Part shown: positions 1 through 5,213 of the stretch, in pieces
How positions within the stretch are numbered: position 1 is the first letter of the stretch
Layout: each line of letters opens with the position of its first letter
Source of the DNA: Sulfurimonas autotrophica
GTDB taxonomy: Bacteria > Campylobacterota > Campylobacteria > Campylobacterales > Sulfurimonadaceae
Direction of reading: 5' to 3'
DNA: 9,729 nt
Assembly: GCA_015662405.1 (NCBI GenBank)
Contig: DQUE01000186.1
Location: forward strand, 1 to 9,729
Program-made: the position numbers and the translations under genes
The notes under the pieces: generated by a model
Databases searched by the model: none
What the model saw: only the letters and a program-made list of their open reading frames with translations
Told to the model about the DNA's origin: nothing

Positions 1-2
1 CT

Positions 3-266
3 GAGAGAACTCAAAAAAGTCTAACAGAAACAAATAGTTTTATTGATGTAATAAACAATAATGTCAATAATACTGTTGCAAATATAGACAATACAAATAA
101 TAATCTACAAAACATAGCAGGTAGCTCTGATAGCCTAAGTCAAAATTTACAAAACTTAACTGACAGTATTCAAAAGATATCTGAACATCTAAATGAATCA
201 AAAGATAAACTAGAAAGATTAGATCGTTTAAATCAATCTGTTAAAAAAATAAAAAACTACCTTTAA
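3..266 (+). CDS. C-terminal end of an unrecognised coiled-coil protein (5' end outside window)
   Basis: An open frame enters from the left edge and ends at TAA 264-266, giving the last 87 residues of a protein. The fragment is rich in Asn, Ser, Leu, Ile and Lys. It has heptad-like spacing of Leu/Ile/Val (for example SLSQNLQNLTDSIQKI), followed by a charged helix and a basic tail ending KKIKNYL. This looks like a long alpha-helical coiled coil of the kind found at the C-terminus of membrane-anchored or filamentous proteins such as MotA/TolQ-like or chemoreceptor-like proteins, but no family can be assigned from it. No Cys or catalytic motif is visible. It is more A-rich than the ribosomal genes downstream and sits where infA would be expected, which suggests accessory DNA. 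I do not recognise the gene and give it no function. Confidence 0.7.
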   Translation, partial: ERTQKSLTETNSFIDVINNNVNNTVANIDNTNNNLQNIAGSSDSLSQNLQNLTDSIQKISEHLNESKDKLERLDRLNQSVKKIKNYL

Positions 267-329
267 AATTGATACAGTTAGTTATATTTTAAGAACAAAG
301 GCAAAAAGCTACCTACTGGTAAGGTTACT

Positions 330-404
330 ATGGCTGAAGTAAAAAGAACTTGTAAATATGACGACAACTTTACAGCAGAGCTTTTTGAGCAAGAGTATGT
401 TTAA
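330..404 (+). other. Possible 24-residue small ORF or gene remnant
   Basis: ATG 330 opens a 24-codon frame ending at TAA 402-404, beginning MAEVKRTCKYDD. An AAGG at 321-324 lies 5 nt upstream, so it could be translated. The same frame is open back to the stop at 279-281, and the residues before the ATG (GKKLPTGKVT) also look protein-like, so this may instead be a fragment of a larger broken gene. It shares the frame of the coiled-coil gene but is separated from it by three stops (264, 270, 279). No family is recognised. It could equally be chance. Confidence 0.25.
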
Positions 405-440
405 GGTTGGTTTTAAAGTTTGGAAACTATCACTGCTTAA

Positions 441-478
441 TAATACTTTTACATTAGTTTGTGTATAATTCTCGTCCG
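441..478 (+). promoter_or_regulatory. Probable sigma70-type promoter of the rpmJ-rplQ operon
   Basis: A perfect TATAAT lies at 464-469. The bases 17 bp upstream (441-446, TAATAC) are a poor -35, which is usual in Campylobacterota, where the -10 dominates and the upstream region is only AT-rich. Bases 470-478 (TCTCGTCCG) form a C/G-rich patch in very AT-rich surroundings. GC-rich discriminators are typical of stringently controlled ribosomal promoters in other proteobacteria; extending that here is inference. The start would fall near 474-478, just before the leader's first helix. No infA or other ribosomal gene lies upstream to supply read-through from a larger ribosomal cluster. Confidence 0.65.
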
Positions 479-619
479 CTTTATTGTTTTAGCATTAAAT
501 AAAGAAAAGAGTATTTCTATCTTTATATTTTATATAGCAAGGTAGAAGTATTGGCAAAGTAGCATGTAAACTCTTTGCCTAGAAACAATAAAGACAACGA
601 CTAATAAGGACTTACGATG
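478..619 (+). promoter_or_regulatory. Structured leader RNA of the rpmJ-rplQ operon (predicted three-way junction)
   Basis: Three helices can be drawn by eye. P1 pairs 479-489 (CTTTATTGTTT) with 583-593 (AAACAATAAAG), 11 perfect pairs plus a G-U at 490/582. P2 pairs 510-523 with 539-552, 14 pairs including three G-U, and can be capped by 524-527 with 531-534. P3 pairs 553-559 (GGCAAAG) with 573-579 (CTTTGCC), leaving a 13-nt loop. P2 and P3 abut with no unpaired base, so they could stack. The linkers are 490/491-509 and 580-582. The ribosome-binding site AAGGA (606-610) follows P1, and no U-tract suggests a terminator. The rpsD product S4 is a known autoregulator of alpha operons in E. coli; its role here is inference. 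Strand identity and folding were judged without energy calculation. Confidence 0.6.
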
Positions 620-730
620 AAAGTAAGAGCTTCAGTGAAAAAGATGTGTGATGACTGTAAAGTGATCAAAAGAAGAGGTATTGTAAGAGTAATCTGCAAG
701 AATCCTAAACATAAACAGAGACAAGGATAA
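617..730 (+). CDS. rpmJ: 50S ribosomal protein L36
   Basis: A 37-residue protein with the typical L36 start MKVRASVKKMC and a basic C-terminus. It is a small component of the large ribosomal subunit. The zinc-binding set C11, C14, C27 and H32 is intact, so this is the zinc-containing (C+) form of L36. AAGGA at 606-610 lies 6 nt before ATG 617. It is the first gene after the promoter and structured leader, and its stop is 2 nt from the rpsM start, with the rpsM ribosome-binding site (AAGGA 723-727) inside its last codons. Translation of the two genes is therefore probably coupled. All arginines are AGA or AGG-type codons rather than the CGT used heavily in the next genes. Identity is certain from length, motif and position. 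Confidence 0.97.
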   Translation: MKVRASVKKMCDDCKVIKRRGIVRVICKNPKHKQRQG

Positions 731-732
731 CC

Positions 733-1095
733 ATGGCTCGTATTTCTGGTGTAGATTTACCTAAGAAAAAACGTATAGAGTACGGTTTAACGTACATTTA
801 TGGTATAGGTCTTCATACTGCTCGTCAAATATTAGACGCAACAGGCATAGACTATAATAAAAGAGTTTTCGAATTAAATGAAGAAGATGTAGCATCTATT
901 ACGAAAGAGATCCGTGAAAACCATATGGTTGAGGGTGATTTACGTAAAAAAGTTGCAATGGATATTAAGGCACTTATGGATTTAGGTTCATATCGTGGTC
1001 TACGTCACCGTCGTGGTCTTCCATGCCGTGGTCAAAAAACTAAGACAAATGCGCGTACTCGTAAGGGTAAACGTAAAACTGTCGGCGCAGCGTAA
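733..1095 (+). CDS. rpsM: 30S ribosomal protein S13
   Basis: A full-length S13 (120 residues; E. coli has 118), a head protein of the small subunit that contacts 16S rRNA, the P-site tRNA and the large subunit through intersubunit bridges. The N-terminal SGVDLPKKKRIEYGLTYIYG segment and the C-terminal basic RGLRHRRGLPCRGQKTKTNA block (from residue 88) are family hallmarks, followed by an Arg/Lys-rich tail. The AAGGA at 723-727 is 5 nt from ATG 733. It sits 2 nt after rpmJ and 11 nt before rpsK in the usual alpha-operon order. Arginine is largely CGT in the 3' half, the codon preferred in highly expressed genes here. Confidence 0.98.
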   Translation: MARISGVDLPKKKRIEYGLTYIYGIGLHTARQILDATGIDYNKRVFELNEEDVASITKEIRENHMVEGDLRKKVAMDIKALMDLGSYRGLRHRRGLPCRGQKTKTNARTRKGKRKTVGAA

Positions 1096-1106
1096 GGAAT
1101 TATAAT

Positions 1107-1499
1107 ATGGCAAAAAGAAAAGCTGTTAGAAAAAAAGTAATAAAAAAGAATATATCACGTGGTATTATTCATATTGCGGCATCGTTTAATAATACGCTTG
1201 TAACTATTACGGATGAAATGGGTAATATGATTGCTTGGAGTTCAGCTGGTTCTTTAGGATTTAAAGGTTCTAAAAAATCAACTCCATTTGCTGCACAGGC
1301 TGCTGTTGAAGATGCAGTTGCAAAAGCACAAGTACATGGCATAAAAGAGCTCGGTATTAAAGTGCAAGGTCCTGGTTCTGGTCGTGAGACTGCAGTGAAA
1401 GCTGTTGGTGCTATCGAAGGAATCCGTGTTACATTTATGAAAGATGTTACACCATTACCACACAACGGTTGTCGCGCGCCTAAGCGTCGTAGAGTTTAA
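1107..1499 (+). CDS. rpsK: 30S ribosomal protein S11
   Basis: A full-length S11 (130 residues; E. coli 129), part of the 30S platform near the mRNA exit and the E site. Hallmarks are the N-terminal Lys/Arg stretch, GRE in the loop GPGSGRETAVKAV, and the C-terminal PLPHNGCRAPKRRRV (residues 116-130), which contacts 16S rRNA. AAGGA at 1094-1098 lies 8 nt before ATG 1107. The first few codons use AGA for Arg, with CGT taking over from the middle onward, a pattern shared with rpsD that keeps the 5' end of the message A-rich. The stop is 11 nt from rpsD. S11 and S4 are usual neighbours in bacteria. Confidence 0.98.
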   Translation: MAKRKAVRKKVIKKNISRGIIHIAASFNNTLVTITDEMGNMIAWSSAGSLGFKGSKKSTPFAAQAAVEDAVAKAQVHGIKELGIKVQGPGSGRETAVKAVGAIEGIRVTFMKDVTPLPHNGCRAPKRRRV

Positions 1500-1510
1500 G
1501 GAGATTACTG

Positions 1511-2137
1511 ATGGCAAGATATAGAGGTCCAGTAGAAAAAATCGAAAGAAGATTCGGAGTAAGCCTTAACTTAAAAGGTGAGCGTCGTTTAGCAGGAAAG
1601 TCTGCTTTAGAGAAGCGTCCTTACGGTCCAGGTCAACATGGTCAGCGTCGTAAAAAAGTTTCTGAGTATGGTTTACAACTTAATGAAAAGCAAAAAGCGA
1701 AGTTTATGTATGGAATTTCTGAAAAGCAATTCCGCGCTCTATTCGTTGAAGCAAAACGCCGTGATGGAAATACAGGTACAAACCTTATTACATTAATTGA
1801 GCAAAGATTGGACAATATTGTTTATAGAATGGGATTTGCGTCTACACGTAGATTTGCTCGTCAGCTAGTAACACATGGTCACATTTTGGTTGATGGTAAA
1901 AAAGTTGACATTCCCTCTTACCGTGTAAAACCAGGTCAAAAAATAGAAGTGAAAGAAGCGAGTAAAAAGAATAATCAAATTGTTCGTGCTATTGAACTTA
2001 CAAACCAAACTGGTCTTGCTCCATGGGTAGACATTGATGCTGAAAAAGTATTTGGTATTTTTACTCGTCTTCCAGAGCGTGAAGAAGTTGTTATTCCAGT
2101 TGAAGAACGTTTAATCGTTGAGCTTTACTCGAAATAA
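1511..2137 (+). CDS. rpsD: 30S ribosomal protein S4
   Basis: A full-length S4 (208 residues; E. coli 206), a primary 16S rRNA-binding protein that nucleates 30S body assembly. The N-terminal block MARYRGPVEKIERRFG and YGPGQHGQRRKK are typical. The S4 RNA-binding domain runs from about residue 97 (QRLDNIVYRMGFASTRRFA) through QLVTHGHILVDGKKVDIPSY. The protein has no cysteine at all, so it is the zinc-free (C-) form, in contrast to the zinc-type L36 of the same operon. AAGGAG at 1498-1503 is 7 nt from ATG 1511, the strongest ribosome-binding site in the operon. In E. coli S4 represses its own operon by binding the leader upstream of rpsM; by analogy it is the first candidate ligand for the leader at 478-619, though nothing in the sequence proves this. 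Confidence 0.98.
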   Translation: MARYRGPVEKIERRFGVSLNLKGERRLAGKSALEKRPYGPGQHGQRRKKVSEYGLQLNEKQKAKFMYGISEKQFRALFVEAKRRDGNTGTNLITLIEQRLDNIVYRMGFASTRRFARQLVTHGHILVDGKKVDIPSYRVKPGQKIEVKEASKKNNQIVRAIELTNQTGLAPWVDIDAEKVFGIFTRLPEREEVVIPVEERLIVELYSK

Positions 2138-2152
2138 TAATCTACCATAAAA

Positions 2153-2164
2153 AGGCGTAAAAGA
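2153..2164 (+). repeat. 12-mer AGGCGTAAAAGA, copy 1, just before rpoA
   Basis: The 12 bases are identical to 3157-3168 before rplQ. This copy ends 1 nt before the rpoA ATG and occupies the ribosome-binding region, where no canonical AGGAG is present. It may be an atypical ribosome-binding site, a processing site or coincidence. Confidence 0.5.
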
Positions 2165-2165
2165 T

Positions 2166-3158
2166 ATGAAAAAAATTAAAACTACTCCACTTGCTCCACA
2201 AGAGTTTGAGGTAGAACAAATAAGTGAGAATGAAGCTAATATTATGGCATATCCTTTTGAAGTAGGGTACGCTATTTCATTAGCTCATCCACTTCGCCGT
2301 TTTCTATTAAGTAGCTCAGTTGGTTATGCACCAATCGCTATTAAAATCGAAGGTGCCAAACATGAGTTTGACTCAGTTCGTGGTATGCTTGAAGATATTT
2401 CAGATTTTATTTTAAATCTTAAAGAGATTCGCTTTAAATTGAATAATGATGCAACAGAGGCAGAGATTAATTATAGCTTTGCTGGTCCATGTACTATTAA
2501 AGGTGCAGATCTTAATAATGATGAAGTAGAAATTGTTACTCCTGATGCTCCACTTGCGACTTTAAATGAAGATTCAACATTAAACTTTAGTATTAAAATT
2601 GCGCAAGGTATAGGTTATGTTGCGAGTGAGGATACTGCTAAAGAGGTTGATGATGACTATATTGCATTAGATGCTTATTTTACTCCGGTAAGAAGTGCTA
2701 CATATAAAATAGACAATGTATTGGTAGAAGATAATCCTAATTTTGAAAGAGTTATCATGAACATCAAAACTGATGGGCAAATCTCTCCTATTGATGCATT
2801 TAGAAACTCTTTAGAGGTTATGTATGCACAGTTAGCTGTATTTAATTCTGAAATTAGCATTAAAGCTCCTACGACAATTGAGAGAGTTGAAGAGTCACCA
2901 GATTTGAAAAAACTAGCAACTAATATTGATAGTTTAGGGTTGAGTGCACGTAGTTTTAACTGTCTTGATCGTTCAAATATTAAATTAATAGGTGAAATTG
3001 TACTTATGAGTACAAATGATCTAAAAAATGTGAAAAACCTTGGAAAAAAATCATACGATGAAATCGTAGAAAAAATACAAGAGTTTGGTTTTGAAGTTGG
3101 TGCTGATTTAGCCGATGATGTAGTGACTGCACTAAAAAAGAAAATAGAAGCCGTATAG
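2166..3158 (+). CDS. rpoA: DNA-directed RNA polymerase subunit alpha
   Basis: A full-length alpha subunit (330 residues; E. coli 329). The N-terminal domain (about 1-230), which dimerises and scaffolds beta and beta', carries PFEVGYAISLAHPLRRFLLSS and the acidic, beta-rich insert region. The C-terminal domain (about 245-315) keeps the DNA-binding residues: R262 and N265 in LSARSFNCLDRS match E. coli R265 and N268, and NLGKKS at 291-296 matches the second DNA-contacting helix-hairpin-helix. UP-element and activator contacts are therefore probably retained. No strong Shine-Dalgarno precedes ATG 2166; instead AGGCGTAAAAGA (2153-2164) does, and the identical 12-mer also precedes rplQ. The gap from rpsD is 28 nt. 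Confidence 0.98.
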   Translation: MKKIKTTPLAPQEFEVEQISENEANIMAYPFEVGYAISLAHPLRRFLLSSSVGYAPIAIKIEGAKHEFDSVRGMLEDISDFILNLKEIRFKLNNDATEAEINYSFAGPCTIKGADLNNDEVEIVTPDAPLATLNEDSTLNFSIKIAQGIGYVASEDTAKEVDDDYIALDAYFTPVRSATYKIDNVLVEDNPNFERVIMNIKTDGQISPIDAFRNSLEVMYAQLAVFNSEISIKAPTTIERVEESPDLKKLATNIDSLGLSARSFNCLDRSNIKLIGEIVLMSTNDLKNVKNLGKKSYDEIVEKIQEFGFEVGADLADDVVTALKKKIEAV

Positions 3159-3168
3159 GCGTAAAAGA
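3157..3168 (+). repeat. 12-mer AGGCGTAAAAGA, copy 2, rpoA stop to rplQ
   Basis: Identical to 2153-2164. This copy overlaps the last two bases of the rpoA stop codon (TAG 3156-3158) and lies 9 nt before the rplQ ATG, followed by a more usual GAGGA (3167-3171). Confidence 0.5.
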
Positions 3169-3177
3169 GGATAAAAT

Positions 3178-3528
3178 ATGAGACACCGTCATGGATATCG
3201 TAAACTAGGTCGTACAAGTGCTCACCGTAAAGCACTTTTAGCAAACCTTAGTATTTCGTTAATTGAACATGGTAAAATAGAGACAACTGCTATAAAAGCA
3301 AAAGAGCTTCGCTCTTATATTGAGAAACTTATCACAGTAGCTGGTAAAAATGACTCAAATGCACACAGAGCGGTATTTGCTGCTCTTCAAAATAAAGAAG
3401 CTACAAAAACTTTAGTAAATGAGATAGCACCTAAGTATGTAGATCGTGCTGGTGGATATACTCGAATTACTAGAACTCGTATTCGTCGTGGTGATGCAAC
3501 ACCAATGGCATTTATTGAATTAGTATAA
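3178..3528 (+). CDS. rplQ: 50S ribosomal protein L17
   Basis: L17 (116 residues; E. coli 127, shorter forms are common) is a large-subunit protein near the peptide exit tunnel. The start MRHRHGYRKLGRTSAHRKAL is the family signature, followed by SLIEHGKIETTAIKAKELR and the C-terminal RAGGYTRITRTRIRRGDATPMAFIELV. GAGGA at 3167-3171 lies 6 nt before ATG 3178. It is the last gene of the operon, separated from rpoA by 19 nt, and followed by an inverted repeat (3537-3568) that probably marks the operon end. Confidence 0.98.
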   Translation: MRHRHGYRKLGRTSAHRKALLANLSISLIEHGKIETTAIKAKELRSYIEKLITVAGKNDSNAHRAVFAALQNKEATKTLVNEIAPKYVDRAGGYTRITRTRIRRGDATPMAFIELV

Positions 3529-3536
3529 GTACTATT

Positions 3537-3568
3537 TTGCAATAATAGATTTGATTCTATTATTGTAA
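3537..3568 (+). terminator. Inverted repeat after rplQ, possible operon terminator
   Basis: Bases 3537-3549 pair with 3556-3568 in 13 pairs (one G-U) around the 6-nt loop TTTGAT; the core CAATAATAGA/TCTATTATTG is perfect. It begins 8 nt after the rplQ stop. The stem is nearly all A-T and the downstream bases (CTCCCTTTACAC) are not a U-tract, so it is a weak intrinsic terminator at best. It may serve as a 3' end stabiliser instead. Confidence 0.4.
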
Positions 3569-3585
3569 CTCCCTTTACACTTCCC

Positions 3586-3617
3586 TTTAGAATCAAAGGA
3601 TTTGCGAATTCTAAAAT
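3586..3617 (+). promoter_or_regulatory. Spaced dyad TTTAGAAT-N14-ATTCTAAA overlapping a possible -10 before the aldo/keto reductase gene
   Basis: Two perfect 8-bp half-sites (3586-3593 and 3608-3615) face each other 22 bp apart, start to start, about two helical turns. TAAAAT at 3612-3617, a 5/6 match to a -10 box, overlaps the right half-site. A start near 3624 would keep the ribosome-binding site (AGAGGA 3628-3633). This geometry would fit a dimeric regulator's operator, or an RNA hairpin; no regulator gene is nearby. Confidence 0.3.
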
Positions 3618-3639
3618 ACTTTACAATAGAGGACAATTA

Positions 3640-4884
3640 ATGAGTACTTTCGCATTCGGAACCTATAGAATTACAGATGAAAATCCTCTCCATATTGAAG
3701 CGCTAAAAGAAGCTATAGATGCTGGTGTTGAGCTTATAGATACATCAACAAACTATACTGATGGTGGAGCAGAAAGAGCGATAGGAAAAGTTTTACGCAA
3801 TACTGAAGATGCAGTGAGGGATAAAATTAAAATTGTCAGTAAGTTTGGGTATATTCAAGGCACAAATATGTTGGCGCACAAAGAGGTGGCATTTGATGAT
3901 GTAGTAGAGTTTAGTGAGAGTTGTTACCACTCAATAGCCCCATCATTTATGAAAATACAGCTCGATGCTTCATTAGATAGATTACAAATGAAGAAAATAG
4001 ACTGTTATTTAATACATAATCCTGAGTATTTTCTGCTTGATGCTTTGCAAAAGGGAAAGAGTAGAGAAGAGACTTTAGATAAGATGTTTCAAAGAGTATA
4101 TGAATCATTTGTAGGCTTGGAAAAAGAGGTAAAAGATGGAAGAATAAACTCCTATGGCATTAGCTCTAACAGTTTTGCAAAGCCTGAAAATGATGCTGAG
4201 TTTTTACCGTATGAGGGGTTGTTAAGAGTTGCACAAGATGCAGCTCAAACAGTTGGGAATAAGCAGCATAGCTTTACTACGATACAACTTCCAATAAATA
4301 TGCTTGAGAGAGAGGGTCTTAAATGTGCTGCATGGGCAAAAAAGAATGGTTTACGAGTTCTTGCAAATCGTCCTCTTAATGCGCAAAAAAAGGGCTTGAT
4401 GTATAGGTTGGCTGATTATGAGGAGAGTAAGGAGTACTATTACTATTTGAATGAATTACTTCAGATGTGTGATAATAAACCGTTACGCCCTTTGTACAAT
4501 CTGATAGAACAGATGGATATGAGTAAGCATAAATTTGGTTGGATTGGTGAATATGATAACTTTTTGTATATGCAACTTATTCCCCATATTAGAGAGACAC
4601 TGAAAAAACTCGACCCCGATTCTTTAGATGATTTATTGCGATTTATAGATCTTTTTTTAAAAGAGTACAGGAGTATGGTGGCTTATGAGTGCTCAAAACG
4701 AGTAAGAACTGAGCTAAAAGAAGAGTTGAAAGAGTGTCATACAAAGCTTCAAAAGTGTGCTTTGGGGTTTTTGTCTCAACAAGATGTGATTGATTATATT
4801 TTGATTGGAATGAGAAAGCCATCGTATGTGCAAGAGATTGTCTCTTTAAAAAATGAGTTAAATAGTAATTTTATGACATGTTAA
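3640..4884 (+). CDS. Aldo/keto reductase family protein with extended C-terminal region
   Basis: The N-terminal half is a clear aldo/keto reductase (AKR) barrel, an NAD(P)H-dependent carbonyl reductase or alcohol dehydrogenase fold. The catalytic tetrad is visible: D34 and Y39 (IDTSTNY), K68 (VSKFGY) and H126 (CYLIHNP). YGISSNSF and VLANRPLNA (240-248) match later barrel strands, and DYILIGMRKPSYVQEI (385-400) matches the last strand and cofactor loop. At 414 residues it is longer than the usual 280-340. The excess is a mostly helical, Tyr- and Cys-rich stretch at about 250-380, between the penultimate and last strands. Substrate is unknown. AGAGGA (3628-3633) precedes ATG 3640. It stands between the ribosomal operon and the Nfu gene, 46 nt upstream of the latter, and may be its own unit. 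Family certain, function not. Confidence 0.88.
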   Translation: MSTFAFGTYRITDENPLHIEALKEAIDAGVELIDTSTNYTDGGAERAIGKVLRNTEDAVRDKIKIVSKFGYIQGTNMLAHKEVAFDDVVEFSESCYHSIAPSFMKIQLDASLDRLQMKKIDCYLIHNPEYFLLDALQKGKSREETLDKMFQRVYESFVGLEKEVKDGRINSYGISSNSFAKPENDAEFLPYEGLLRVAQDAAQTVGNKQHSFTTIQLPINMLEREGLKCAAWAKKNGLRVLANRPLNAQKKGLMYRLADYEESKEYYYYLNELLQMCDNKPLRPLYNLIEQMDMSKHKFGWIGEYDNFLYMQLIPHIRETLKKLDPDSLDDLLRFIDLFLKEYRSMVAYECSKRVRTELKEELKECHTKLQKCALGFLSQQDVIDYILIGMRKPSYVQEIVSLKNELNSNFMTC

Positions 4885-4930
4885 GCGATTTTGTCATATT
4901 TTATGGTATTACTTATAAAAAAGGATAGAT

Positions 4931-5206
4931 ATGCTTCCATTTTCAGATGAAGAGTTATTAGAACCAGTAAAAAATGTAATAGACAAGGTGCGTCCTTCTT
5001 TGGCATTAGATGGCGGTGATATAGATTTTATTACTGTAAAAAATGGTAATGTATATGTACAACTCAAAGGTGCATGTATAGGATGTGCAAGTAGTGGTAG
5101 TACATTAAAGTATGGTGTTGAGAGACAATTAAGAATGGATATTCACCCTGAAATTAGTGTTATAAACGTTCCAATTGGGATGGAAAATGATATAGATAAT
5201 TTATAG
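4931..5206 (+). CDS. NifU-like (Nfu-domain) Fe-S cluster carrier protein
   Basis: A 91-residue protein that is essentially one Nfu domain, corresponding to the C-terminal domain of NifU and NfuA. These bind an Fe-S cluster at a dimer interface and hand it to target proteins. The signature LALDGGDIDFITVKNG (from L24) and GACIGCASSGSTLKYGVER, with CXXC cysteines C49 and C52, are intact. AAGGA at 4921-4925 lies 5 nt from ATG 4931. Only 7 nt separate it from the TPR gene, and that pair leads into murE, an arrangement I recall from Campylobacter jejuni (Cj1639 onward). In this phylum the domain is usually a stand-alone protein beside a separate NifU/NifS pair. The [2Fe-2S] ferredoxin downstream is a conceivable client, but that is inference. 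Confidence 0.93.
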   Translation: MLPFSDEELLEPVKNVIDKVRPSLALDGGDIDFITVKNGNVYVQLKGACIGCASSGSTLKYGVERQLRMDIHPEISVINVPIGMENDIDNL

Positions 5207-5213
5207 AAGAGAT

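Noticed and set aside
448..453. TTTACA as a -35 box for the rpmJ promoter
   Set aside because: Only 10 bp separate it from TATAAT at 464, too short for a sigma70 promoter.
1169..1465. A 98-codon minus-strand frame opposite rpsK
   Set aside because: Mirror of a highly conserved ribosomal gene, with no family features or start signals.
2675..3244. A 189-codon open frame on the minus strand opposite the end of rpoA and the start of rplQ
   Set aside because: It is antisense to two certain genes, has no ribosome-binding site or recognisable domain, and its Ser/Leu/Phe-rich composition is the usual mirror of Lys/Glu/Asp-rich coding.
4891..4919. TTGTCA-17 bp-TATAAA, a promoter-like pair before the Nfu gene
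   Set aside because: A start about 7 nt past the -10 would fall at 4926, after the clear AAGGA site (4921-4925), giving a leaderless message and wasting the ribosome-binding site. It is more likely chance in AT-rich DNA, though not excluded.
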